Shown: positions 5,864 through 14,209, counted from the first letter of the stretch. The stretch is DNA of 16,916 nt from Chitinophagaceae bacterium (GCA_016786525.1 JAEUVW010000379.1:1-16916), one strand, 5' to 3'. A program made the numbers and translations. Notes: generated from the letters alone by a model not told the origin.

Positions 5864-8800
5864 CTAATAATCCTGCTTATTACTTTCCACGATTTGGTAA
5901 ATACCTTCTGTCTTGTCCTCATCCTGCACTACATTATAGACAGCTTCCTTTATTTCGTTTTGTTTCTGCACATTTTCCCGGAACCCATCCTTCTTTGCAT
6001 ACTGAATAGCTTCTTCACAGGCAATAGTCAATTCTTCATCTTTATCCAGGTAGTTATAAATTGCTCTCATCCCGATGGTTTTCATAGAGGCAGGCATATC
6101 GTCATCTTTTCCCTTATTCACGCCTTTTAGAATTTCAGCCGCTTTTTGTAGGTATTCTCTATACTCAATCACCGCTTTCTTCCTTTGTTCGATCAATTCA
6201 TGCAGCAACCGCGACATCTTCTCAAAATATTTCGGGTCTAATAAGTGTCGTTCCACAATCCTGGAACTGATACTATTCTCTATCACTTCCGCAATCGCTT
6301 CCTTATTCCTGCGGATACCCTCCGGCATTTTTTCCACGGCGCTGAAAATATCTGCCTCCATCAGTTCCAATAAAGAAGTGCCTTCAAAGGGACTAATGAC
6401 CACCGATTCATCCGCCTGTATATAATGATCGATCAGGTGCCGCATATCTGCCTCATAGGCTTTCAGGTCCAGCGTTTCCCCACTCGCAATCCGGATGGTT
6501 TCCCGGAGCTTTAAGTAAAATTCCAGCCTTTCCTCAAAATGGGCTATCTTCTTTTGGGTGTAACCCGCCAGCTCCATTTCCCCGTTGATATTCGAATACG
6601 CTCTCACATACGCCACAATCGCTTTATACAGCGCTACCCGCTTGTATTCATTCGTTTTAAGGTCGGAAGGAATTTCCGTATTGCCACAGAAATAATGGAT
6701 ATATTCCAGGTCCGTTCCGGGCTTTGCTACCGGCTCACAGAGCGCCTCCAGTTCTTCCAGCGCATGATCCAGCCGCTCCCTTGCCATATGCAGGCGGTCT
6801 TTAAGCTGCACCTCCACTTCTTCCTTCGAAAAATGCTCCACATCCAGTTCCGAAGTATAGACATCAATAGCATCCGTCACCTTACCAAACAGCTCCATAT
6901 AATCCACGATGTACCCGAAATCCTTGTCATCCGTATCCAGCCGGTTCGTTCTGCATATTGCCTGGAACAGAGTATGGTCCTGCATCTTCTTGTCAATATA
7001 GATATAAGAGCAGGGTGGCGCATCAAAACCCGTCAGCAGCTTGGATACCACCACCAGCAATTTCATTCTTGCCGGCTGCCTGATGAACAGGTCCTTGCTC
7101 TTGTCTTCATAGGTTTCCGTCTTTGTTTTGCCGGATGCTGCCGCTACATCTTGCAGCAGCTGCTCATAAGTTCTGAAGATATATTCCTTGTCCGTTTCCG
7201 AGTATTCGCCGGTATCTTCCTTGCTGATATCCTTTGTCTGCGGATTGTAGGAGGTAATAATGGCACATTGATTTTTCAGGGGCGTGTGCTGAAACAGCTC
7301 AAAATATTTACAGGCTTCGTAGATGCTGGAAGCCACTAGGATGGCATTCCCCTTTTCTGAAGCCAGACGCGGCTTTACACTAAAATCGAACAGGATATCA
7401 GCAACGATTTTCTCCATACGCGAGCGGGAGCTCAGAACATTCTGCATCGTTCCCCACCTTTTCTTCAGCTCCGATTTCTGGAAATCGTTCAAGCCTTTGG
7501 TCTTCGCTTCAAACCAGGCATCTACTTTATTCTGCGACGAAAGGCGCTGCTCAATATCCCTGCCTTCATATACCAGGTCTTTTACCACCTTATCTGCAAC
7601 GGCTTCGTTGAACTTATACGTGTGGATGTACCTTCCGAATACATCCATCGTAGTCTTCGTATCTTTTTTCAGCAATGGCGTACCGGTAAAACCGATGAAT
7701 ACAGCATCTTTCAGTACAGCATTCATCGTTTCATTGAACTTGCCGCTTTGGGTACGGTGACACTCATCTACAAAAACAAACAATTTGCCCGGAACCGGAA
7801 CCGGGTTGTTCCGGATATCTTCAATAAAAGTCTTGTAATCCGTTTCCCCCTTGTTGACGAACTTATGGATCAGCGAGGCGATAAGGCGGGGCCTGGGCTG
7901 GGTCAGGAACTGCATCAGCTCTCTTCCCGAACCGGTACGGGCAACCGGTTCGCCCATGTTTTCAAAATTATCGCCGATCTGTTTATCCAGCTCCGTGCGG
8001 TCGGTCAGCAGTACCACCCGCGAATGGCTCACGTTCTCCAGTATCCATTTAGCCAGCAGGATCATCAGTATACTTTTACCCGATCCCTGCGTATGCCAGA
8101 TAATGCCTCCCTCGCCCTGGGTAACGAATTGCTGCGCAGCTTTTAAAGCAAAATACTGGTGAGGGCGCGGCAGTTTTTTACGCCCGGCATCAAAGATCAC
8201 CCCATTGTAGAGGAGGTCCGTCATCCGTTCTTTAGCGCAAAGCTTGCGAAGATATTTATCCAGCTTGTAGCTTTCATTGTCCTCTTCATCTTCCTTCCAT
8301 GCCAGGTAATACTTTTCAGGTGTTTCGATGGTGCCATATTTAAGTCCCTGCGTATTGTTACCCGCCAGGATGAGCTGGACGGTGGTAAAAAAGCCTTCAT
8401 TGAATTTTTCTTTCTGGTTGGAGATATTCTGGCGGATGCTTTCCGCAATATCCACCGTGCCCCGTTTCAATTCCAGTACCCCAAAAGCTATCCCGTTGAG
8501 GTAAAGCACGATATCTGGTCTGCGCCTACTGTTGCCGTGCAGGGTTACCTCTTCGGCAATACCAAATTCATTATGCTCCCATTTATTCCAATCTACCAGG
8601 TGCACGGTCTGATTCTGCTCCCCTAAGTTTTCTTTTGCCTTAACCCCATAGCGCAGCAGGGAGTAGAAGTTTTTATTGCGCTCATAAATATTGCCAGCAT
8701 GCGTCTGTGCCACCTGTACCGTATCCTGTATCGCCTTATTCACCAACGCAGCCGTATAATCCTGTCGTTCCAGGAAAGCGCGAAGGTATTTTTCCTCTAC

Positions 8801-8914
8801 GTTACTGTTGTGTTCGCGCTCCTCCCAGTTGCCGTAATAGGTATAGCCCAGTTCTCTGAACAATTGGATGATGCGGTCCTGGGTCTTGCGCTCATTAGGG
8901 TTAATATAGCTCAT
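5864..8914 (-). CDS. hsdR: Type I restriction enzyme R subunit (endonuclease and DNA translocase)
   Basis: The 1016-aa protein has the full HsdR order. An N-terminal PD-(D/E)xK nuclease carries D134 in RRPDIVLYLNG and E148/K150 in GVLELKRG. The SF2 motor follows, with Walker A HTQGSGKS at 274-281, the DEAH-type DECHR at 383-387 and motif III FTGTPL at 409-414. Later motifs KLLTGFDAP and QAICRTNR are present, and then a long helical C-terminal region that docks on the methyltransferase. It cuts unmodified DNA after ATP-driven translocation when bound to HsdM and HsdS. Length is typical and I see no frameshift. Its ATG lies 5 nt after the hsdS stop, and its stop touches the peptidase start. In the R-M-S-type naming it is the third gene of an M-S-R order. 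Confidence is very high. Confidence 0.97.
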   Translation of the reverse strand: MSYINPNERKTQDRIIQLFRELGYTYYGNWEEREHNSNVEEKYLRAFLERQDYTAALVNKAIQDTVQVAQTHAGNIYERNKNFYSLLRYGVKAKENLGEQNQTVHLVDWNKWEHNEFGIAEEVTLHGNSRRRPDIVLYLNGIAFGVLELKRGTVDIAESIRQNISNQKEKFNEGFFTTVQLILAGNNTQGLKYGTIETPEKYYLAWKEDEEDNESYKLDKYLRKLCAKERMTDLLYNGVIFDAGRKKLPRPHQYFALKAAQQFVTQGEGGIIWHTQGSGKSILMILLAKWILENVSHSRVVLLTDRTELDKQIGDNFENMGEPVARTGSGRELMQFLTQPRPRLIASLIHKFVNKGETDYKTFIEDIRNNPVPVPGKLFVFVDECHRTQSGKFNETMNAVLKDAVFIGFTGTPLLKKDTKTTMDVFGRYIHTYKFNEAVADKVVKDLVYEGRDIEQRLSSQNKVDAWFEAKTKGLNDFQKSELKKRWGTMQNVLSSRSRMEKIVADILFDFSVKPRLASEKGNAILVASSIYEACKYFELFQHTPLKNQCAIITSYNPQTKDISKEDTGEYSETDKEYIFRTYEQLLQDVAAASGKTKTETYEDKSKDLFIRQPARMKLLVVVSKLLTGFDAPPCSYIYIDKKMQDHTLFQAICRTNRLDTDDKDFGYIVDYMELFGKVTDAIDVYTSELDVEHFSKEEVEVQLKDRLHMARERLDHALEELEALCEPVAKPGTDLEYIHYFCGNTEIPSDLKTNEYKRVALYKAIVAYVRAYSNINGEMELAGYTQKKIAHFEERLEFYLKLRETIRIASGETLDLKAYEADMRHLIDHYIQADESVVISPFEGTSLLELMEADIFSAVEKMPEGIRRNKEAIAEVIENSISSRIVERHLLDPKYFEKMSRLLHELIEQRKKAVIEYREYLQKAAEILKGVNKGKDDDMPASMKTIGMRAIYNYLDKDEELTIACEEAIQYAKKDGFRENVQKQNEIKEAVYNVVQDEDKTEGIYQIVESNKQDY

Positions 8915-8919
8915 ATATA

Positions 8920-10155
8920 CTATGGTTTAGCGGTTGATTTCCTGGGCTTGGCTTGTTGTTCTTTGTTATGGGCTTCGATCAGTCGTATCCTGCCGGTCAG
9001 CAATTCCTGCATCATACCTTGCTTGATCTGTTGGACTTTGTTAAGCTTTTGTTCCAAGGCTGCTATTTCGGAATCTATGTCGGATAGAATTGTGGCTATA
9101 CTAATTTGCTGTTCATATAAAGGATAGTGTATTACAAACTCCTGAAGAGTAGGCAAACGAATAGAATCAACTGTTGCTTTTACTGTATTTTTCATTGCAT
9201 GGCTACCGAAATACATTTGAAAATACCAAAACAGAAATCTGCCACATACTCCATTGAAGTTACTGATCTTGTACACCCTTTGGTGAAAATCGAATTTCTC
9301 ATTAACGTAGTGAAATATACTGCCAAGATTACCTTCACCAGGAACTAAAATTGCTTCCCCATCAAAAGAATAAGAATCTATCCTTTCAACTTTTTGTGAC
9401 CTTACAAAGAAAGGATAGTTACCATTTTCAATTTTGTCTTGGTTATTCTTACTCCCTGTGTAGATATCTGCCATTTCTCCCAACCTTCTTGAATCCCAAT
9501 CACTTTTAGGGATAAGCAATTGCTGCATTGCCCCCTGTTTAATCAAACGTTTTTTAGCAATCAAGTTTTCCAGGCTTTCGACCCATTCATCAGTATGGGT
9601 TAGGGCTTCTGCTATGGCTTGTTGTTCGGGAAGAGGGGGTATTGGAATATGAATTTTATTAAAAACACTCTTTGATAAACTATACACTTTTAAGCCAGTA
9701 GCTAAAGCGTCGTATTGTTTTTTTATAAGCGGATTAGAATGAAAATACCCCTTAAACCCTAAAGCAAATTTTTTCCCTTTTTCTCTCGCCAGAAAAGTAT
9801 GTAAGCCAGATATTACAGGAACCTCTGGATTATTGATTACTTCAAAACCCTTTCCAACACCTGTATAATCTTCCGATGCGTCCGCAATAACCAGATCTCC
9901 TTGTTTTAAATAGGGGTAGGTTTTTAACTTATCATCTGTAATACGTCCTGAAACAAATTCATTCGTATCTAAATGATATCCTATTCGGGTGTGTATATCA
10001 CCGTAATGGATATAACCTGTATAACTATTTTCATCCAACTCTGAACGAGAGTAAGAAGCAGTAGAAAGAAAAGTAAATAAATCTGAGAACAGAAGTAGTT
10101 CCCAGTCATCAGGAATCAGTCCAATCTCCGTTTGTTTAAATTGCTGCTCTACCAT
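8920..10155 (-). CDS. hsdS: Type I restriction enzyme S subunit (DNA specificity)
   Basis: I start at ATG 10155 (411 aa), overlapping the hsdM stop by 7 nt in the classic ATGGTAG arrangement. A TTG six bases upstream is possible but less likely. The layout is two target-recognition domains, each followed by a conserved helix. TRD1 starts after EIGLIPDDWELLLFSDLF. The first conserved helix runs from about 175, PLPEQQAIAEALTHTDEW, to IKQGAMQQLL. TRD2 opens with the DSRRLGEMADIYTG segment. The second helix starts near EQQISIATILSDIDSEI and ends IKQGMMQELLTGRIRL. The repeated IKQG-MQ-LL ending is diagnostic. The pair of TRDs predicts a bipartite target, which I cannot read from sequence. The TRD coding is clearly AT-rich: bases 9661-9720 contain 19 G/C of 60. 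Confidence 0.95.
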   Translation of the reverse strand: MVEQQFKQTEIGLIPDDWELLLFSDLFTFLSTASYSRSELDENSYTGYIHYGDIHTRIGYHLDTNEFVSGRITDDKLKTYPYLKQGDLVIADASEDYTGVGKGFEVINNPEVPVISGLHTFLAREKGKKFALGFKGYFHSNPLIKKQYDALATGLKVYSLSKSVFNKIHIPIPPLPEQQAIAEALTHTDEWVESLENLIAKKRLIKQGAMQQLLIPKSDWDSRRLGEMADIYTGSKNNQDKIENGNYPFFVRSQKVERIDSYSFDGEAILVPGEGNLGSIFHYVNEKFDFHQRVYKISNFNGVCGRFLFWYFQMYFGSHAMKNTVKATVDSIRLPTLQEFVIHYPLYEQQISIATILSDIDSEIAALEQKLNKVQQIKQGMMQELLTGRIRLIEAHNKEQQAKPRKSTAKP

Positions 10156-12614
10156 ACCCAACCCATTTTTGCTAAGTGAGCTTTTACTTTAGCCTCCGAT
10201 TCGCTCAGGCCGGTTTCCAACTCCGGTAAAGTAGTAGCATACCGTGCTGCCAGTTCCATAATACGCTGGGTCAGACGCTGGCTGATGCGCTCTTTTTCCG
10301 ACTCCAGGCACTGCCACAAATGATTCAGCCATTTTTTATTGATGACGATCTCTTTGATCTCTTTCACCGAAAGCTTGGGATACTTGTCCATCACCAGCTT
10401 TTCAATCGTCGCTTTCTCTATGCGGATCAGTTTCGTAATACTTGCAATCGCCTCATTACGGTCGATGTAGTTTTCAATCACCGCCAATTCTTCCGCAGGC
10501 GCACGCTCGCTTTTCCGTTGCTTCAGCAATCCCTTTACCGTAGCCAGGTTTACCTTTTCCAAATCACCAAAAACACTGCCTTCCACTTCAGCTTCCAGTT
10601 CCATTTCTTCCAGCTCTGCCTTCAACTCTTCCACCTTCGCCTCAAACTCCCGAAGTGTATTACACTGTTCTGAAAAATAAGTTTCTTTCAGCAGGTCCGC
10701 TGGTATCAGTTTTCCCTCTATACCTTCCAGGCCTTCAACCTCCTTGTCTTTCGCTGTCTTCCCATCCTTTCCTTTCTTCCCTTTGATCAGGATTCGTGTC
10801 CACATATTCCCTCCTTTCCAGCCTTCGACAGCAATTGTATACAGATCATCCTGCATCACCTCCTCCCAATACTCCATCAGGTATTCATACATCTGGTATC
10901 CATCCAGCAGCGGATCGTCTTTAAACGCTTGCAGCAAGCTTTCACTGATCTCCTTTATTTTCTGTTTGGGGAAAATACCCTTATCCAATTGCGCCAAATA
11001 CACTTGCTGCTGCTGCGCCCATTTGCTGAATTTTTGTTCCAGCTCATTTCTGTACTGTACAAATTGCAGATGATGATAGATTGTTAGCCGGATATCAGCA
11101 GGGTCGATCCTCAATTGCTGGTAGCCTGCCCGCATCTTTTTGAAGAGACTGTTTTTCAGGTCCGGGAAAAGCTTCCAGTATCGATCCAAAGCATCGATAT
11201 CCTTCACAGGGATACCGCCAAACAAATGCGCGTCTATATCCTGGATGTCTTCCGGTTCCTGCGTATCAACATAACGCGGAATATTGAGGTTGGAATCGTT
11301 CTTCTCATTCACGATCTCACTTTTCGGAACCAGGCGACTATATTTTGGCACTTCGATAAAGTGGTTGAATACATCCACGATCCGGTGAATATCCTTTTCC
11401 TGCAGCCGGTTCTTATTCCCGTCCTTCACAAAATCCTTACTCGCATCCATCATAAAGATATGGTCCCTGCCTGCCGCCCCTTCCTTATCCAGCACGATGA
11501 TACAAGCCGGGATACCTGTACCATAGAACAAGTTGGCAGGCAAGCCGATAATGCCCTTGATATAACCTTTGTTGATGATGTTTTTCCGGATCTCCGCCTC
11601 TGCATTTCCCCGGAATAGCACCCCATGCGGCAATACTACCGCTGCCTTCCCGGTTGTCTTCAGCGATTTGAGGATGTGCAGGAGGAAGGCATAGTCCCCA
11701 TTCTTTTCCGGCGGTACCCCCAGTTCAAAGCGTCCGAATCCTTGTTCTTCTGTATCGGTTTCCTCACCGGTCTCCGCCGCAATATGTACCCCGTTGCTCC
11801 AGCTTTTCAGCGAAAATGGAGGGTTGGCTACGATATAATCGAAAGTTTTAAGCGCAGCACCATTCTTCCAATAGGGACGGGAAAGTGTATTGTCGGCAAT
11901 GATCTCTGCCGTAGGGTTGCCGTGGAGGATCATGTTCATACGGGCAAGGTTAGCAGTAGCAATTTCCTTTTCCTGACCATAAAGATCAATTTTCTTTTCT
12001 GCCTCCTCTGCCACTTTCAGCAATAAAGATCCCGAACCGCAGGTGGGATCATATGCTGTTGTTTGAGAGGTAGCGTTATCTTTATTGATTCCTATTACTT
12101 TGGCCATCACCCGGCTTACCTCTGCAGGAGTATAAAATTGTCCTTTAGATTTACCGGATTCCGTAGCAAAGTGCCGCATCAGGTATTCATAGGCATCGCC
12201 CAGCAGGTCATCATCATTCGCATTATTGCCGGAAAAATCCAGATCAGGAGAATTGAATATAAGCACAAGGTTACTCACCGTATCCACCAGGTCCTTGCCC
12301 TTACCCAACTTCCCCTCATCATTAAAATCCGGGAAATCGTTGAGTTTATTGGCCTCCTTGATCTTGTTCAGGATCTTCTTGTTGATGTCATCACCTATAT
12401 TGCTGGTACCCACAAGCGACACCATGTCGTCAAAAGAAGCGCCTTCTGGTACTTTGATCGCTGAAAACTTCTTGCCTTTATACTTATCTGAGATGTACTT
12501 GACGAATAAAAGCGTCAGTACATAATCTTTATACTGAGAAGCATCCATGCCCCCTCTCAGTTCGTCACAACTTTTCCAAAGAGAACTGTAGAGTTCTGAT
12601 TTTTTAACTGCCAT
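10149..12614 (-). CDS. hsdM: Type I restriction enzyme M subunit (N6-adenine methyltransferase) with long C-terminal extension
   Basis: The 821-aa protein begins with an HsdM N-terminal helical domain (LWKSCDELRGGMDASQYKDY, 12-31). The Rossmann methyltransferase follows: GQFYTP near 158-163, the AdoMet motif DPTCGSGSLL at 189-198 and the adenine-specific catalytic motif NPPF at 264-267. With HsdS it methylates adenine in the target, and with HsdR it forms the restriction complex. The usual HsdM core ends near NIPRYVD (444-450). About 370 further residues follow, with an aromatic region (VQYRNELEQKFSKWAQQQQV), a Lys-rich patch GKKGKDGKTAKDKEVE and an acidic coiled coil (KVEELKAELEEMELEAEVEG). 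Ordinary HsdM is roughly 500 residues, although long forms are known. First gene of the operon, with its stop overlapping hsdS. Its upstream DNA is very AT-rich. Confidence 0.96.
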   Translation of the reverse strand: MAVKKSELYSSLWKSCDELRGGMDASQYKDYVLTLLFVKYISDKYKGKKFSAIKVPEGASFDDMVSLVGTSNIGDDINKKILNKIKEANKLNDFPDFNDEGKLGKGKDLVDTVSNLVLIFNSPDLDFSGNNANDDDLLGDAYEYLMRHFATESGKSKGQFYTPAEVSRVMAKVIGINKDNATSQTTAYDPTCGSGSLLLKVAEEAEKKIDLYGQEKEIATANLARMNMILHGNPTAEIIADNTLSRPYWKNGAALKTFDYIVANPPFSLKSWSNGVHIAAETGEETDTEEQGFGRFELGVPPEKNGDYAFLLHILKSLKTTGKAAVVLPHGVLFRGNAEAEIRKNIINKGYIKGIIGLPANLFYGTGIPACIIVLDKEGAAGRDHIFMMDASKDFVKDGNKNRLQEKDIHRIVDVFNHFIEVPKYSRLVPKSEIVNEKNDSNLNIPRYVDTQEPEDIQDIDAHLFGGIPVKDIDALDRYWKLFPDLKNSLFKKMRAGYQQLRIDPADIRLTIYHHLQFVQYRNELEQKFSKWAQQQQVYLAQLDKGIFPKQKIKEISESLLQAFKDDPLLDGYQMYEYLMEYWEEVMQDDLYTIAVEGWKGGNMWTRILIKGKKGKDGKTAKDKEVEGLEGIEGKLIPADLLKETYFSEQCNTLREFEAKVEELKAELEEMELEAEVEGSVFGDLEKVNLATVKGLLKQRKSERAPAEELAVIENYIDRNEAIASITKLIRIEKATIEKLVMDKYPKLSVKEIKEIVINKKWLNHLWQCLESEKERISQRLTQRIMELAARYATTLPELETGLSESEAKVKAHLAKMGWVW

Positions 12615-12682
12615 TTTAAGTTTATACTTTCTAACAGTGGTTATTGAAATCCCTAGCCTAACTTAATACTAAGCCATGTAAT

Positions 12683-12690
12683 CAAAATTA
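12683..12690 (-). promoter_or_regulatory. Candidate -7 promoter element (TAATTTTG) for the hsd operon
   Basis: The minus strand reads TAATTTTG, an exact TAnnTTTG match, with an expected leader of about 60 nt before the hsdM ATG at 12614. A -33 TTG at the usual spacing is not evident. AT-rich DNA makes chance matches likelier, so confidence is moderate. Confidence 0.4.
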
Positions 12691-12756
12691 AATGTTAACC
12701 ACTTTGATATTTATTGATTTTCTGTAAAAAACAGCAAGCTAAATCAAAAGCTGTAC

Positions 12757-12774
12757 AATAGCAAAGTTGCTATT
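12757..12774. promoter_or_regulatory. 18-bp dyad AATAGCAA-AG-TTGCTATT upstream of hsdM
   Basis: Eight-base arms at 12757-12764 and 12767-12774 are perfect inverted repeats around AG. The site lies about 70 bp upstream of the candidate hsd -7 element and about 200 bp before the divergent gene at 12977. It has the size of a repressor operator. No cognate regulator is encoded in the window. Confidence 0.4.
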
Positions 12775-12976
12775 TGAACATTCATTTATAACTCACCTAA
12801 AAATCAGACTATTTAGAAGGATGATCGATCTAATAAGTAAGTTTGGCTGATTCTAAATTGCTTGTCTTGATGTTCCTGCTATCGGGTATTGAGGTAATAG
12901 TAATTACAAAATAATTGGAGTAGGGATTTTAAATTTTACTAATCAATAATATCTTTAATCTTGTCTCTTTACTTTC

Positions 12977-13954
12977 ATGAAAATCCTCCTCCTGCTCCTC
13001 CTCTCCCTTTCCGCCTCCGCGCAGGACTATAGCGCGTACCAGCGTTGTATGAACCGCGTTGATCAGGATATCATGAAAAGAGAGTGGGTATCGGCGACGC
13101 AGCGCATGGACAGCCTGTACCGCGATTATGATTTTATCTATGCCCGGCACTGTGTGAAAGGTTTGCAACTGGCATTACGGCAGCAGGACGAACAGCGGAC
13201 CGGGCAATGGCTGGACCGCAGTATCCTGCAGGGGGTGCCAGTTTGGGTATTGCGGCAAAACGAACTGTGCCGCCCTGTGTTTACAATGCCTTCAGGGCAG
13301 GCCATACTGGCGCGATACGACAGCCTGCATGGGGTGTATCTTTCCCGTATCGATACGGCACTGGCCCGCCGGATACAAAACATGATAGATGCCGATACCC
13401 GCTATACCCGTCGCGTAAACGATGGTTTTATCCCGCTCAGGCATACCCTGTATGGGCTGCAATGGATACACCACAACAAACAGCAGACCCGCGAACTGGA
13501 ACAGCTCATCCGGCAGTATGGTTTCCCTGAGGAAAGGCTGATCGGCCTGCCGCAGAACATAAGCGACTCAGGCGTATGGGCAGGCTTTCTGCAGCAGGAA
13601 GGAGTAGACCTGGCGCTGCAGCATAAGCAGGTTTTCTTTATGCTGCTGCATTACTTTTCGACGAAACGCCAGGACCTGAATGCTTTGTTGCTGCCGCAGG
13701 TGGCCATTGGTAATTTGCCGCCTTACCAGTATGCGCGGATCAACGATTACCTGTCGCGCAACACCAGTGCGCAGCGCTACCCGTCTTACTATGAGTTCGG
13801 CTCAGCGCCGGCTGATGCAGATCTTGGCGCCATTGACCGTCGCCGGGACAGCCTGGGCCTGCCTCCTTACGCAGAACAGGAACAAAAACGCCGCCTGCGC
13901 TGGCACTACCGGCGCAGCGATAGCCTGGGCAGGGAAATCCTGCCGGAACCGTAA
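12977..13954 (+). CDS. Secreted protein of unknown function
   Basis: The 325-aa protein starts with a short clear signal peptide, MKILLLLLLSLSASAQ, with likely cleavage after ASAQ, so it should be periplasmic or exported. The rest is mostly helical and rich in Arg, Gln and Tyr, with no membrane helix and no Cys-based motif. The middle part has IDADTRYTRRVND (about 136-148) and then LEQLIRQYGFPEERLIGL (about 184-201). A 'Asp...Arg...N..L..LI..YGFP...IG' pattern recalls DUF6624-type Bacteroidota proteins. This is a tentative recollection and is not established. The C-terminus is basic (EQEQKRRLRWHYRRSDS). It is a single gene, with an AT-rich promoter region upstream shared with the hsd operon and a repeat and hairpin cluster downstream. 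G+C of the coding part is higher than that of the region before it, so the island edge is probably just upstream. Confidence 0.8.
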   Translation: MKILLLLLLSLSASAQDYSAYQRCMNRVDQDIMKREWVSATQRMDSLYRDYDFIYARHCVKGLQLALRQQDEQRTGQWLDRSILQGVPVWVLRQNELCRPVFTMPSGQAILARYDSLHGVYLSRIDTALARRIQNMIDADTRYTRRVNDGFIPLRHTLYGLQWIHHNKQQTRELEQLIRQYGFPEERLIGLPQNISDSGVWAGFLQQEGVDLALQHKQVFFMLLHYFSTKRQDLNALLLPQVAIGNLPPYQYARINDYLSRNTSAQRYPSYYEFGSAPADADLGAIDRRRDSLGLPPYAEQEQKRRLRWHYRRSDSLGREILPEP

Positions 13955-13969
13955 ACCAGCCACCCGCTC

Positions 13970-14006
13970 TTGTTGGGGAGCAAGGCAGCAGTAAAGCCGG
14001 CAAAAA
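13970..14006 (+). repeat. REP-like repeat, degenerate copy 1
   Basis: This stretch has the left arm TTGTTGG (13970-13976) and the right part AAAGCCGGCAAAAAG (about 13993-14007). The latter matches copy 3 (AAAGCCCGGCAACAATG) with two changes and one deletion. The right arm has decayed, so it no longer folds well. It lies 15 bp after the stop of the preceding gene. Confidence 0.5.
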
Positions 14007-14043
14007 GTCAAAGAGGAATACTTTAAGTACCCTTGTCTTTGAC
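14007..14043 (+). other. Hairpin overlapping a terminator-like hairpin
   Basis: GTCAAAGA (14007-14014) pairs perfectly with TCTTTGAC (14036-14043). Inside, GG 14015-14016 can pair with CC 14031-14032, and TAC 14019-14021 with GTA 14027-14029. Its right arm is also the left arm of the next hairpin (14035-14051), so the two cannot form together. This could be a simple decayed repeat or a switch-like leader. Confidence 0.45.
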
Positions 14044-14059
14044 ACAGAGGCGTTTTTTT
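14035..14059 (+). terminator. Candidate intrinsic terminator after the secreted-protein gene
   Basis: GTCTTTG (14035-14041) pairs with CAGAGGC (14045-14051) over an ACA loop: seven pairs, two of them G-U. One G and seven T's (14053-14059) follow. The stem is weak but the T-run is good. It would end transcripts from the gene stopping at 13954, or act within the leader of the K+ channel gene. Confidence 0.45.
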
Positions 14060-14062
14060 GCC

Positions 14063-14107
14063 CTTGTTGGAGTTGAGGTGCCGGCTATGGCGAAGCCCAC
14101 CAACAAG
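14063..14107 (+). repeat. REP-like palindromic repeat, copy 2 (best preserved)
   Basis: CTTGTTGG (14063-14070) and CCAACAAG (14100-14107) are perfect 8-base inverted arms. The interior has GAGGTGCCGGC and GCGAAGCCCA, the first half matching GGTGC and the second AAGCCC in copy 3. It sits in the leader region of the K+ channel gene, immediately after the T-run of the hairpin cluster. Confidence 0.6.
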
Positions 14108-14209
14108 TACATTAAAAGGCTTGTATCGTAACACTCTTTGAAGCGGCAACTTCCCCAAAACCTCGATTGCCGCGTAATCGGTATATTCGGGTTGCAAAAC
14201 AGATGAACT

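Larger units (their letters stand above)
12615..12976. other. 362-bp AT-rich intergenic region between hsdM and a divergent secreted-protein gene
   Basis: No gene is visible. The stretch is strikingly AT-rich: bases 12661-12720 have 13 G/C of 60. It should carry the hsd operon promoter on the minus strand and the promoter of the gene at 12977 on the plus strand. It includes a TAnnTTTG match and a perfect dyad, listed separately. A weak inverted repeat, ACAGC 12731-12735 with GCTGT 12750-12754, lies next to the dyad. There is no control-protein gene, integrase or tRNA. Confidence 0.7.

Noticed and set aside
10156..10161. TTG start two codons earlier for hsdS
   Set aside because: ATG at 10155 overlaps the hsdM stop as ATGGTAG, a common coupling, and is a stronger start.
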